64,000 nt of DNA, taken from contig JANXVE010000084.1 of assembly GCA_025351825.1 (NCBI GenBank), forward strand, positions 1 to 64,000. Direction: 5' to 3'. Below are positions 25,197 through 33,742 of the stretch, in pieces. The DNA is from Chamaesiphon sp. 341R_metabat_111. Lineage in GTDB: Bacteria; Cyanobacteriota; Cyanobacteriia; Cyanobacteriales; Chamaesiphonaceae. The number at the start of each line of letters is the position of its first letter. Within the stretch, counting starts at the first letter, position 1. A model generated the notes under the pieces. The model was not told the DNA's origin. It saw only the letters and a list, made by a program, of their open reading frames with translations, and ran no database searches. Both the position numbers and the translations under genes were made by a program.

Positions 25197-26162
25197 ATGC
25201 CTTGGACACCTTTACATAGTCAACTTCATCAGTGCCTGATCGATCGACAGCTATTGCCGATCGGTGCTAATGTCCTGCTAGGAGTGTCTGGGGGTCAAGA
25301 TTCGCTCTGTTTAGGACAACTGCTCAAAGATCTGCAATCGCGGTGGAAATGGCAGCTAGCAGTCGCTCACTGCGATCATGGCTGGATTCAAGATGTCGGC
25401 ATTGCCGATCGAGTGGAGCAAGTTGCTACTAAATGGATGCTACCATTTCATTGTGAAACTACAGCCAATTTGCCAGAGACGGAAGCCGCTGCGAGAGAAT
25501 GGCGATACCAAGCCCTAGTTAGAATTGCCACCCAGACTCGAAGTACCTATTTAGTCACCGCTCATACCCAAACCGACAGAGCTGAAACCTTTCTCTACAA
25601 CCTCGTACGTGGTGCTGGTGCGGATGGATTGTGTGCCATGCACTGGAATCGGCAATTGACTCCTGCGATTAAGCTAGTGCGTCCACTGCTGGAGATTAAT
25701 CGCAGCCAGACAGGTGAATTTTGCCAAGAGTATCAGCTACCTGTCTGGGAAGATGCCTACAATCACGATCTCAAATACGCCCGCAATCGGCTCAGAAAGG
25801 ACATAATCCCGCGCCTAGCCGCCGATTTCAATCCTCAGGTCGAAAGCCATCTCGCGCACACCGCCGAGCTGCTACGGGCTGATGTCGAGTATCTAGAATC
25901 ACTCGCCCGTGAGTGGTACCAACGCGCAATTGATGAGCAGGGTGTTAAACTCGATCGAGTAATACTCCAGTCAATCCCCATCTCGCTGCAACGTCGAGTC
26001 ATCCGTCAATTCTTGGCTCAGTCATTAAACAAGATGCCTAATTTTAGCCAGATTGAAGCTACGATCGGATTGATTAACGCCCCCAATCGGACTCGCACAT
26101 CGACTTTTAGTGATGGATTGGCGGCTGAAGTGTATGGAAAATGGATTGTTGTCAGACATTAA
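25197..26162 (+). CDS. tilS: tRNA(Ile)-lysidine synthase TilS
   Basis: TilS converts cytidine to lysidine at position 34 of the minor tRNA(Ile), changing its codon from AUG to AUA. The PP-loop ATPase motif reads LLGVSGGQDSLCL (residues about 27-39). Other family pieces are AHCDHGW, ETEAAAREWRYQAL and VTAHTQTDRAETFLYNLVRGAG, with RPLLEINRSQ downstream. The C-terminal domain is short, as in cyanobacterial forms of about 320 residues. ATG at 25197 is followed by the usual start of the family. The pentapeptide protein gene follows after 13 bases and may be co-transcribed. Confidence 0.95.
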   Translation: MPWTPLHSQLHQCLIDRQLLPIGANVLLGVSGGQDSLCLGQLLKDLQSRWKWQLAVAHCDHGWIQDVGIADRVEQVATKWMLPFHCETTANLPETEAAAREWRYQALVRIATQTRSTYLVTAHTQTDRAETFLYNLVRGAGADGLCAMHWNRQLTPAIKLVRPLLEINRSQTGEFCQEYQLPVWEDAYNHDLKYARNRLRKDIIPRLAADFNPQVESHLAHTAELLRADVEYLESLAREWYQRAIDEQGVKLDRVILQSIPISLQRRVIRQFLAQSLNKMPNFSQIEATIGLINAPNRTRTSTFSDGLAAEVYGKWIVVRH

Positions 26163-26175
26163 TTAGGAACACATA

Positions 26176-27324
26176 ATGATCTGGTTAAATCTGCTGGGAA
26201 TTATTGCGATCGGTTTTGGACTGTGGTTCAATTACATTGGTTTGACAGTAGCAGGTTGCACGATCGCGCTGGTTTCATCAACACCAGTTATCTATCAAAG
26301 TATTCGCTCTAAAATATCGAAACCTGTTTCTTCAAATCAAAAGTTACAGTTAGTTACGGCGATCGCGCTGACGATCGCCATTGTGGTCTTATGCAAGCTG
26401 GGTGGATTGTTTAATAACATCGATACCTTATCAGCGCGAACGAATTGGAATATGGTTGGGGTCTTGGGCTTATGGAGTGGTGCCCTCGGTCAAACTGCAA
26501 TCGCTACCATCGCAGCCTTTGTTTCGTGGCGACAATATATAGTCTCTCGCGATCTGACGATCGAACAAAACAGGCTCAACAGACTGCAAAATACCCTCTC
26601 ACAACAGCAAACAATTGATAATTACTTTCAAGGAATTTCCGATTTAGTTTTAGACGACAAAGGTTTTCTTGAAGATTGGCCCCAAGAACGTTCATTTGCA
26701 ATCGGTCGAACGGCAGCATTATTAGGTAGCGTAAATGCTGTCGGTAAAGCCAGAGTATTACGATTTTTATCTCGTTCTAAACTGCTCACACCACTCCAAC
26801 GAGATCTCCGCTTGGGAAGGGTAGTTTTGAATGGTACTGGTGGTTATGATGAAGATCGAATTTATGGGATGCGGGTGATTAATTTGGGCGTGATTCTTGC
26901 AGGCACAGACATTGCCCGAACCGACCTGCGCTGGACGGATCTCAGCGATGCGAATTTGATTAGAACCGACTTGAGTGGATGTAACTTATCCAAGGCAAAT
27001 TTAGCTCGATCGATCTTATATCAAGCTAAATTAAACGGCGTTGATATCAGAGATACTCGATTTTTTTATGGTAACTTAAAAACTGCCAGTCCTCGCGCTC
27101 CAGACCGGAAGCCAGATTACATCACAGGCGCATTTAGCGGTGCAGTTGTCGAAGATGTTGACTTTACCGACATTCAGCATCTGTCCCAGGAACAACGAGA
27201 ATATCTGTGCAGTTGGTGTGGCGAAAAATCACGCCAGACTATCCCTGGTGGCTGTCAAGGTATTCAGAGCCAGTTGGAATCGATCGAGCATATTTATTCA
27301 GCTCGATCTCTTGATGATGATTGA
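26176..27324 (+). CDS. Membrane protein with C-terminal pentapeptide repeats
   Basis: Residues 1-125 contain about four hydrophobic helices (IIAIGFGLWFNYIGL, IALTIAIVVLCKLGG, IATIAAFVSW). A helical linker with Gln-rich LSQQQTIDNYFQGISD follows. A short pentapeptide-repeat block (ADLRWTDLSDANLIRTDLS ... ANLARSILYQAKL) lies at about 245-290. The end has VDFTDIQHLSQEQREYL and two Cys in CSWCGEKS. Several cyanobacterial proteins share this build, and their function is unknown. It lies 13 bases after tilS. Confidence 0.8.
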   Translation: MIWLNLLGIIAIGFGLWFNYIGLTVAGCTIALVSSTPVIYQSIRSKISKPVSSNQKLQLVTAIALTIAIVVLCKLGGLFNNIDTLSARTNWNMVGVLGLWSGALGQTAIATIAAFVSWRQYIVSRDLTIEQNRLNRLQNTLSQQQTIDNYFQGISDLVLDDKGFLEDWPQERSFAIGRTAALLGSVNAVGKARVLRFLSRSKLLTPLQRDLRLGRVVLNGTGGYDEDRIYGMRVINLGVILAGTDIARTDLRWTDLSDANLIRTDLSGCNLSKANLARSILYQAKLNGVDIRDTRFFYGNLKTASPRAPDRKPDYITGAFSGAVVEDVDFTDIQHLSQEQREYLCSWCGEKSRQTIPGGCQGIQSQLESIEHIYSARSLDDD

Positions 27325-27335
27325 ATGGTATGAAA

Positions 27336-27455
27336 ATGTGATTGCTAACCTTAGATTTTTGGGTACCCATTCAAGGGCACCCCTACAAGTTATCTATAGG
27401 GGTGCCCCTTGTGTGTACCCAGAGATCTACGCTAATTGCTAATCTTTACACGGTT
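27336..27455. repeat. Family A repeat, copy 5
   Basis: The inner arms TAGATTTTTGGGTACCC and GTACCCAGAGATCTACGC enclose GGGCACCCCTAC / TAGGGGTGCCCC. An outer GATTGCTAACC/GCTAATTGCTAATC pair flanks it, while the CTCACATC ends are missing or degenerate. It fills the space between two convergent stop codons. Confidence 0.7.
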
Positions 27456-27462
27456 GCAAAAT

Positions 27463-28407
27463 CTACCCGATCGACAGCGCGATCGCGTTGTGTATTTGCG
27501 GTAAACTATCAACGACGATCGCCGTACACAATAACATCATGTACAAGATTGAATATTTAAACATTGATTTAGCAATACCTTTATCAGTTGGAGCTTGTAA
27601 CAACTTCCAAGCCTCACGAACAAAAACACCACCTAATCCAATCGCAGATATGCCGTAGAAAGCTCCAGCAACGCCCAATGGGTAAACTAATAACAGCGTA
27701 GTTGGAATTAGTAACAGCGTATAAATCCACATCTGCTTAACAGTCTCTGCTTCGCCAGCAACTACAGGTAGCATTGGAATTCCAACCTTGGCATAATCAT
27801 CTTTGATCATCAGTGCCAATGCCCAGAAATGGGGTGGAGTCCACAGAAAAACGATCGCAAATAACACCCAAGCTTCGATACTTAAACTATTAGTAACAGC
27901 CGCACAACCAACTAACGCCGGAATCGCTCCAGCCGCTCCACCAATCACGATATTTTGGGGAGTATGGCGTTTGAGTAGATGGGTATAAATCCACATGTAA
28001 AAGCCAATTCCAGCCATCGCCAGTAAGGCTGCTAAGAGATTGGTGAAAACTGCCAGAATTGTAAATGATAGTCCAGCTAATACTGCTGCAAAAATGCCAG
28101 CATTGAGTGGTGTAACTCGACCAGACGGAATAGGTCTGCTGCGAGTACGCTCCATTGTATAGTCGATATCCCGATCGTAAATACAGTTCATCGCCTGGGC
28201 AGAAGCTGCTGCCAACATCCCACCCACGACAGTAACTAAAAACAGGACTGGATCGGTTGCTCCATCAGAAGCCATCCACATCGCTGCTGCTGTTGTGATG
28301 AGAAGAAGGGGGATAATTCTCGGCTTGGTGAGTTGATAATAGCTCTGAATCACTTCTGGCAAGGTGAGGTTTTTGGATTCGATCGGTTGGTTGAGAAGTT
28401 CTTGCAT
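27463..28407 (-). CDS. ctaB: Protoheme IX farnesyltransferase (heme O synthase) CtaB
   Basis: CtaB adds a farnesyl group to protoheme, making heme O for the terminal oxidase. The 314-residue product has the UbiA-family Asp-rich motifs: [19 protein letters not shown] in the first half and [15 protein letters not shown] in the second. About nine membrane helices are visible. It lies downstream of ctaA on the same strand, with about 100 bases between, and both are divergent from the coxBAC genes that use the heme. ATG at 28407 gives an N-terminus with [19 protein letters not shown], typical of the family. Confidence 0.95.
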   Translation of the reverse strand: MQELLNQPIESKNLTLPEVIQSYYQLTKPRIIPLLLITTAAAMWMASDGATDPVLFLVTVVGGMLAAASAQAMNCIYDRDIDYTMERTRSRPIPSGRVTPLNAGIFAAVLAGLSFTILAVFTNLLAALLAMAGIGFYMWIYTHLLKRHTPQNIVIGGAAGAIPALVGCAAVTNSLSIEAWVLFAIVFLWTPPHFWALALMIKDDYAKVGIPMLPVVAGEAETVKQMWIYTLLLIPTTLLLVYPLGVAGAFYGISAIGLGGVFVREAWKLLQAPTDKGIAKSMFKYSILYMMLLCTAIVVDSLPQIHNAIALSIG

Positions 28408-28506
28408 ATCAGAGGAAATGGGGATCGGTTGGGTAGTTGATAGTTGAGAGCTAGAATTTTAGGATGGAGATTTTAAATCTCTTTTCTTAAAAGCTCAATT
28501 TTAAAT

Positions 28507-29502
28507 TTAATTGACTAAGTTTGCGTTGTTCGGTTGGCTGTCAGAAACGCTATGCGAACGCCATAGTAATGATGTTAATACAACCAATGAACCGAGCAAC
28601 ATTGCACCGATAGATTGATGGGCGACTGTCAAGGTTTCGACCTGAAGATGAAGCTTGAAAGTCGCCGTACCGAGCAGAATTTGAGCGACTAATAATCCAC
28701 CAACGATCGCAGCTAATTTACGAGCGAATTCTGGAGAGTTTTGATTCCGCCAGATTGTAAAAATCACTGCGATGCAGCTCAATGTCGCAGGTACGACACC
28801 GATGATGTGACTATTCATCACGGTACAAAGCTCGGAGTTGCCAAAGCATTGATGCAGTGCCCATCTAGAACCGACTAAGCCGCCGAGGATGCTCTGGAGG
28901 TAAACGAATACGGCTGCGGTGAGGGGGAGGAGAGGGGATGGGAGTGTGGGGGGCTTGGGGGCTTGGGGGCGCGGGGGTGCGGGGGCTTGGGAGCTTGGAA
29001 GTAGAAGGGTGCCGATCGACAGCAGAGTTGTAAAGAATAGTAGTGCTGTCCCGAGGTGGGCGGTTACGATGTCAAAGCGGAGTAGTTCGGTGACGGTGAA
29101 CGCACCTAGTGCGCCCTGGACTAGAATAAGGCTCAAGGCGAAGGTTGCAGCCCAGGGAGTCCAACGTGGAAGTTGGTGGCGGAACCACCAGGATGAGCCA
29201 GCCAAGAACAAGGTACTAAAGCCAATTAGTGCTGCATCGAGACGATGAAACCATTCCAAAAATACCTGAAGATTCATCTGCTGAGTTGGCACCAGTTGAC
29301 CATAGCAGAGCGGCCAGTCGGGGCAAGCTAGACCAGCATTCATCACTCTGGTTGCACTACCCACTGCCATCAGTAGCAACGTGGCAAAGGCAATTTTCCA
29401 GATTGACTGGCGGATTCTGGTTTGGACGATGATGCTCGATCGACTGTGACGTAGTTCATCGCCGCCAGTCGGATATTCGGGAATAAATGCAGAGTCGGAC
29501 AT
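28507..29502 (-). CDS. ctaA: Heme A synthase CtaA
   Basis: CtaA oxidises heme O to heme A in the membrane. The 331-residue protein has about eight helices. Visible family features are VMNAGLACPDWPLCYG with its two Cys (about 60 and 66), EWFHRLDAALIG (His ligand), IVTAHLGTALL, RWALHQCF and TVAHQSIGAML (His ligand). A Pro-rich stretch at about residues 172-192 (APPRPQAPKPP and neighbours) sits in the loop between the two four-helix halves, and is encoded by a G-rich octamer repeat that is also found between genes. The gene faces coxB across a 407-base region. Confidence 0.93.
   Translation of the reverse strand: MSDSAFIPEYPTGGDELRHSRSSIIVQTRIRQSIWKIAFATLLLMAVGSATRVMNAGLACPDWPLCYGQLVPTQQMNLQVFLEWFHRLDAALIGFSTLFLAGSSWWFRHQLPRWTPWAATFALSLILVQGALGAFTVTELLRFDIVTAHLGTALLFFTTLLSIGTLLLPSSQAPAPPRPQAPKPPTLPSPLLPLTAAVFVYLQSILGGLVGSRWALHQCFGNSELCTVMNSHIIGVVPATLSCIAVIFTIWRNQNSPEFARKLAAIVGGLLVAQILLGTATFKLHLQVETLTVAHQSIGAMLLGSLVVLTSLLWRSHSVSDSQPNNANLVN
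28921..28998. repeat. G-rich octamer repeat (CTTGGGGG)n inside ctaA
   Basis: The + strand holds runs of four to six G separated by CTT, CGC or TGC. The same unit is repeated at 61291-61348 outside genes. In ctaA it is read as a Pro-rich loop. Runs of G on one strand could form a G-quadruplex. Confidence 0.75.
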
Positions 29503-29909
29503 AGTTGTGCTGTACTAGCGTTTTGTTGTCTAAAGGTTGTGTTGCTTGGCTACGCTATCTCAGTCAATTATTCCCAAACTAGCATTAATACCTAGTGAGG
29601 GTTGATGGCGCATGGGTGGATTCGATCGAGTCCTGGCCACTCTTTACTTTTGACAACCTATATGCTGTCTGACTTTAACTCCTCCCGAAGCTAGATCCCA
29701 AAGAAAATGTTAAAGGTTGAGATTGTAACAAAATCTGGGGAATTCGATGATTTTAGCAAAATCAATCCCAAAGAAAAGCTGAAGAAATGCGATCGAGTGC
29801 CGATCTCGCCGATCGGCTGAGGTACCTTAGTAAAGATAGTTAGCCTAACTGTCTTTATGTTTTCACTTCGCCATTATTCTTAACTATCTAACTCAATTTT
29901 TAACCTCGA
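29503..29909. promoter_or_regulatory. Divergent control region between ctaA and coxB
   Basis: No gene is visible in these 407 bases. They must hold the promoters for heme A synthesis on one side and the oxidase subunits on the other. AGTTAGCCTAACT (29838-29850) is a 13-base palindrome, about 60 bases before coxB, and could be an operator. A segment near 29789-29811 holds nested CGATC-type palindromes. No -35/-10 pair is clear enough to name. Confidence 0.5.
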
Positions 29910-30941
29910 ATGAATATTCCTAGCTCAATTACTACCCTCCTACTGGGCATAGGATTAACCCTTGTTAGTCTCTGGTATGGACAAAATCACGGGCTGATGC
30001 CTGTCGCTGCATCTGAAGGAGCCACCCACATTGATAGCCTTTTCAATGCGATGATGACAATTTCCACTGGACTGTTTATCATCGTCCAAGGTGTAATAGT
30101 CTACTGTGCGATTAAATTTCGTCGCAAGCCTGGGGAACTCGGCGATGGTGCCGCGATTGAAGGTAACGTACCCTTGGAAATTCTCTGGACTGCGATTCCA
30201 GCGGCAATAGTTTTGTGGATTTCAATCTACAGCTTTGAAATCTACAATGAAATGGGTGGATTCGATCCTAGTGCTGACGGGATGCACGCCATGCACGGTA
30301 TGCCCGCAGGTAAAGGCAGTGCAATGGCCGCAACTATGGATATGGGTGATGTACCCAAAGGTAGTCCCAGAATCTCAGCATTGGGTGTCGGCGCATCTCC
30401 TGCCAATCAGGGTAAAGCTGCTGCTGTCAATGTCAATGTATTGGGACTCCAATATGCTTGGATCTTTACCTATCCAGAAATCAATATCACTTCTGGGGAA
30501 CTTCACGTTCCAGTCGGTAAGGAAGTTCAGCTCAACATGAATGCCCAAGACGTGATTCACGCTGTCTGGATTCCTCAACTGCGACTCAAGCAAGACGTAA
30601 TTCCTGGTACCGAAACCCAACTGCGGTTCACCACCAATAAAGTAGGTACCTATCCCCTCCGCTGTGCCGAACTGTGCGGTGGGTATCACGGTTCGATGGT
30701 GACACAGATGATCGTCCACACACCTGAAGAGTACGACACCTGGATCGCCAGTCAGCAGCAATCTGCTCAAGCGCAAGCCGAGATTGTCAAACAAACGATC
30801 GCGATGAATCCCGCAAATCTATCTCCAGCGAAATATCTAGCTCCCTATGCCAACGAAATGGGTGTGAAGCCAGAAATGGTCGAACATCTCCATCATCAAG
30901 GCATGGAAATGGGCGGATCGATCGCTTCTGTAATTAAGTAG
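29910..30941 (+). CDS. coxB: Cytochrome c oxidase subunit II CoxB/CtaC
   Basis: Subunit II takes electrons from cytochrome c or plastocyanin through the two-copper CuA centre. Two N-terminal helices (about 8-25 and 45-68, the second ending in KFRRKPGE) and a third segment ILWTAIPAAIVLWISI anchor it. The CuA site reads VIHAVW (His) and CAELCGGYHGSM (two Cys, His, Met). A Met/His-rich insert, GMHAMHGMPAGKGSAMAATM, lies between the membrane part and the cupredoxin domain. It is the first gene of coxB-coxA-coxC. A family B repeat begins a few bases after the stop codon. Confidence 0.95.
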   Translation: MNIPSSITTLLLGIGLTLVSLWYGQNHGLMPVAASEGATHIDSLFNAMMTISTGLFIIVQGVIVYCAIKFRRKPGELGDGAAIEGNVPLEILWTAIPAAIVLWISIYSFEIYNEMGGFDPSADGMHAMHGMPAGKGSAMAATMDMGDVPKGSPRISALGVGASPANQGKAAAVNVNVLGLQYAWIFTYPEINITSGELHVPVGKEVQLNMNAQDVIHAVWIPQLRLKQDVIPGTETQLRFTTNKVGTYPLRCAELCGGYHGSMVTQMIVHTPEEYDTWIASQQQSAQAQAEIVKQTIAMNPANLSPAKYLAPYANEMGVKPEMVEHLHHQGMEMGGSIASVIK

Positions 30942-30944
30942 TGG

Positions 30945-31016
30945 GTTGCGGGGATTTACCCACCCGCACTATAAATGTGCTGCCCTACGGGCACCCCTCC
31001 AAGAAGGAGATTTTAC
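30945..31016 (+). repeat. Family B element, copy 4 (after coxB)
   Basis: Read along coxB, GCGGGGATTTACCCACCC begins a few bases after the stop codon (30939-30941). It is followed by a short insert, then CCCTACGGGC and CCCCTCCAAGAAGGAG with ATTTTAC. Compared with other copies the lower stem has a mismatch and there is an extra GCACTATAAATGTGC hairpin. Confidence 0.65.
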
Positions 31017-31160
31017 ACCCTAGTTCAGAAAACGATCGGCTTCAGAGAACTGTAGACAAATGTAGGGTGGGCACTGCCCACCAGCGAGGATATTCGCAGT
31101 ACCAATACTCTTTTAATTTAGAGTTACAGAATCTATTTAATAGATAAGTATTATGTCTTG

Positions 31161-31195
31161 CTCCTAAAGCCTAAAGCCTAAAACCTAACCCCTAT
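31161..31195. repeat. Family F repeat, single arm
   Basis: CCTAAAGCCTAAAGCCTAAA-type tandem units lie directly before coxA. Nearby at about 31063-31085 is a small hairpin, GGTGGGCACTGCCCACC. The coxA ribosome-binding site must lie at the edge of this repeat; no strong one is seen. Confidence 0.6.
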
Positions 31196-31198
31196 ACT

Positions 31199-32845
31199 AT
31201 GACAGCAGAACTATTAATCCCGAATCAAACATCCGAAGATGATGTTGTCATTCATCATCGAACCTGGAAAGACTATTTTACATTTAGTACCGATCACAAA
31301 GTGATTGGGATTCAGTACTTTGTGACTGGATTTATCTTTTACATTATTGGTGGATTGTTGGCTGAAGGAATTCGGACAGAGCTGGCTACGCCTGATGCCG
31401 ATCTGGTCGATCCCAGCACCTACAATAGTATGTTCACCATGCACGGGACGATCATGATCTTCCTGTGGATCGTTCCTGCTGGAACGGGTGCATTTGCCAA
31501 CTATCTCCTCCCCCTAATGATTGGGGCGCGGGATATGGCATTTCCCAAGCTGAATGCAGTGGCATTTTGGATTATTCCACCGACCGGATTGTTACTCATT
31601 TTGAGTTTCTTTCTCGGCCCTGCCCAAGCTGGTTGGACTTCCTATCCACCACTGAGTTTACTTACGGGTAAAGTCGGTGAAGGCATCTGGATTGTGACGC
31701 TGTTACTACTTGGAACTTCATCGATCTTGGGGGGAATTAATTTCTTCACCACGATCTTGAAAATGCGGATTCCGAGCATGTCGATGATGCAGATGCCCCT
31801 ATTTTGTTGGGCAATGCTCGCAACTTCGATGCTGATGTTGATTGCGACTCCAGTTCTAGCTGGTGCATTGATTCTACTCTCCTTTGACTTAATTGCTGGC
31901 ACCGCTTTTTTCAATCCAGTTGGGGGTGGTGAGCCAGTAGTTTACCAGCACATGTTCTGGTTCTATTCTCATCCGGCAGTGTACATCATGGTCTTGCCCT
32001 TCTTTGGGGTAATTTCAGAAGTAATTCCCGTCCATTGCCGCAAGCCAATCTTTGGTTATGCTGCGATCGCATACTCTAGTATGGTGATTAGTTTCTTGGG
32101 CTTGATTGTCTGGGCGCATCACATGTTTACTAGTGGTACACCTCCTTGGTTGCGGATGTTTTTCATGATTACCACGATGGTAATTGCCGTACCGACGGGG
32201 ATCAAAATCTTTGGTTGGTTGGCTACCATGTGGGGCGGGAAGATCAATCTCAATACGCCGATGCTATTTGCGATGGGCTTTATTTCTACCTTCGTAATTG
32301 GTGGGATTACTGGCGTTATGCTGGCGGCGGTGCCGTTTGATATTCACGTTCACGATACCTACTTCGTGGTCGCTCACTTGCACTATGTGCTATTTGGTGG
32401 CAGCGTATTTGGGATCTATACAGGAATCTATCACTGGTTCCCTAAAGTAACGGGTCGCCATATTGATGAAACTTGGGGCAAGATTCACTTCGTGCTTACC
32501 TATGTTGGTTTCAACGTGACTTTCCTACCGATGCACGTCCTGGGACTCCAAGGGATGCCCCGCCGGATTGCGATGTACGCGCCAGAATTTCAAGGTTTGA
32601 ATCAGGTTTGTACTTACGGTAGCTACGTGCTAGCGATTTCGACAGTACCATTCCTAGTCAATGCGATTTACTGCGCTTACAAAGGTAAGCCAGCAGGCAG
32701 CAATCCTTGGAATGCACTAACTCTAGACTGGCAAACAACTTCACCACCAGAAATCGAGAACTTTGAGGTTTTACCTGTATTGAAGACTGGGCCTTATGAC
32801 TATGGCGATAGTGAAGAGGAAGAAAAAGAGTTGACGGCTGTCTGA
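31199..32845 (+). CDS. coxA: Cytochrome c oxidase subunit I CoxA/CtaD
   Basis: Subunit I holds heme a and the heme a3-CuB site where oxygen is reduced, and it pumps protons. The 548-residue product has twelve helices. Key family stretches are MHGTIMIFLWIVPAG (heme a His ligand in MHG), FWFYSHPAVYIMVLP (CuB His cross-linked to Tyr), WAHHMFTSG (two CuB His) and DTYFVVAHLHYVLFGG (heme a3 and heme a His ligands). The Glu of the D-channel is not in the place of classical A1 oxidases as far as I can judge. It follows coxB after 257 bases that contain repeats. Confidence 0.97.
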   Translation: MTAELLIPNQTSEDDVVIHHRTWKDYFTFSTDHKVIGIQYFVTGFIFYIIGGLLAEGIRTELATPDADLVDPSTYNSMFTMHGTIMIFLWIVPAGTGAFANYLLPLMIGARDMAFPKLNAVAFWIIPPTGLLLILSFFLGPAQAGWTSYPPLSLLTGKVGEGIWIVTLLLLGTSSILGGINFFTTILKMRIPSMSMMQMPLFCWAMLATSMLMLIATPVLAGALILLSFDLIAGTAFFNPVGGGEPVVYQHMFWFYSHPAVYIMVLPFFGVISEVIPVHCRKPIFGYAAIAYSSMVISFLGLIVWAHHMFTSGTPPWLRMFFMITTMVIAVPTGIKIFGWLATMWGGKINLNTPMLFAMGFISTFVIGGITGVMLAAVPFDIHVHDTYFVVAHLHYVLFGGSVFGIYTGIYHWFPKVTGRHIDETWGKIHFVLTYVGFNVTFLPMHVLGLQGMPRRIAMYAPEFQGLNQVCTYGSYVLAISTVPFLVNAIYCAYKGKPAGSNPWNALTLDWQTTSPPEIENFEVLPVLKTGPYDYGDSEEEEKELTAV

Positions 32846-32867
32846 GATTTTGTAGTTTAGAATTTTG

Positions 32868-32950
32868 TAGGTTGGGTTGAGGGACGAAACCCAACAACCT
32901 CATCAATCGATGGTTGAGTGTGTTGGGTTTCATTCTTCAACCCAACCTAC
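32868..32950. repeat. Family G repeat, doubled
   Basis: GTAGGTTGGGTT, GAAACCCAAC, GTGTTGGGTTTCATTC and TTCAACCCAACCTAC lie in order as two nested hairpins between coxA and coxC. It is directly followed by a family B element. Confidence 0.65.
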
Positions 32951-32955
32951 ATATC

Positions 32956-33016
32956 TACTGCGGGGATCTACCCACCCCGCCCTAACGGGCACCCCTCCAA
33001 GGAGGGGATTTTCTAT
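32956..33016 (+). repeat. Family B element, copy 5 (between coxA and coxC)
   Basis: TGCGGGGATCTACCCACCCC, CCCTAACGGGC and then CCCCTCC-AA-GGAGGGG followed by ATTTTC, read along the cox genes. It has the same orientation relative to the upstream gene as all other copies, and lies about 110 bases after the coxA stop because a family G repeat intervenes. Confidence 0.7.
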
Positions 33017-33034
33017 AGTAATTCCTAAATTTTT

Positions 33035-33658
33035 ATGCAAGGATCTGTATCTGACCAGACTCAAATTAATATTGAAAGCGCAAGTGAGAGCCATGATAGT
33101 CATGGACACCATGAACATCCCGACTTTCGGATTTTTGGACTGATTGTCTTTCTCGTAGCTGAAGGGATGATTTTCCTGGGGCTGTTTATTGCTTATCTAG
33201 CGTTTCGATCGATGGCACCTGAATGGCCACCAGCGGGAACTCCTAAGCTAGAATTGATGTTACCTGGTATCAACACGGTGATTCTGTTGGGGAGCAGTTT
33301 GGTGATTCACCAAGCGGATACTGCGATCAAGAAGAATGATGTCAAAGGGCTACAACTGTGGTTTGGGCTGACTGCGCTGATGGGGATTATTTTCCTGGGC
33401 GGACAGTTGTATGAATACAGTCATCTCGAATTCGGACTCCGCACGAATTTGTTTGCGAGTACTTTTTATGTCTTGACTGGATTTCACGGATTGCACGTTA
33501 CTGTCGGCGTATTACTGATCTTATCGGTATTATGGCGATCGATGAAGGGCGAGCATTACGGTACCAATAATCATTTCGGCGTTGAAGCGGCTGAGATTTA
33601 TTGGCACTTTGTCGATGTAATTTGGGTGATTTTGTTTATCTTGTTATATTTGCTTTAA
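33035..33658 (+). CDS. coxC: Cytochrome c oxidase subunit III CoxC/CtaE
   Basis: The 207-residue protein has five helices and the subunit III pattern: GLIVFLVAEGMIFLGLFIAY, FASTFYVLTGFHGLHVTVGV and AEIYWHFVDVIWVILFILLY at the end. It stabilises the oxidase and is last of the three cox genes. A His-rich N-terminus (SHDSHGHHEHPD) is notable and could bind metal. ATG at 33035 lies just after a family B repeat, which leaves little room for a ribosome-binding site. Confidence 0.95.
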   Translation: MQGSVSDQTQINIESASESHDSHGHHEHPDFRIFGLIVFLVAEGMIFLGLFIAYLAFRSMAPEWPPAGTPKLELMLPGINTVILLGSSLVIHQADTAIKKNDVKGLQLWFGLTALMGIIFLGGQLYEYSHLEFGLRTNLFASTFYVLTGFHGLHVTVGVLLILSVLWRSMKGEHYGTNNHFGVEAAEIYWHFVDVIWVILFILLYLL

Positions 33659-33686
33659 TTAGCTTATCTACAGCACAAATTGAGCC

Positions 33687-33720
33687 AAAAACCCGACTTT
33701 TTGAAAAGTCGGGTTTTTTA
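33687..33720. terminator. Bidirectional terminator between coxC and murD
   Basis: AAAACCCGACTTTT and AAAAGTCGGGTTTT form a 14-pair stem flanked by A and T runs, so it can end transcripts from either side. The same stem recurs at 45915-45945 and 63249-63282. Confidence 0.9.
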
Positions 33721-33742
33721 GTTAGTAATGTTTTTTTCAACA

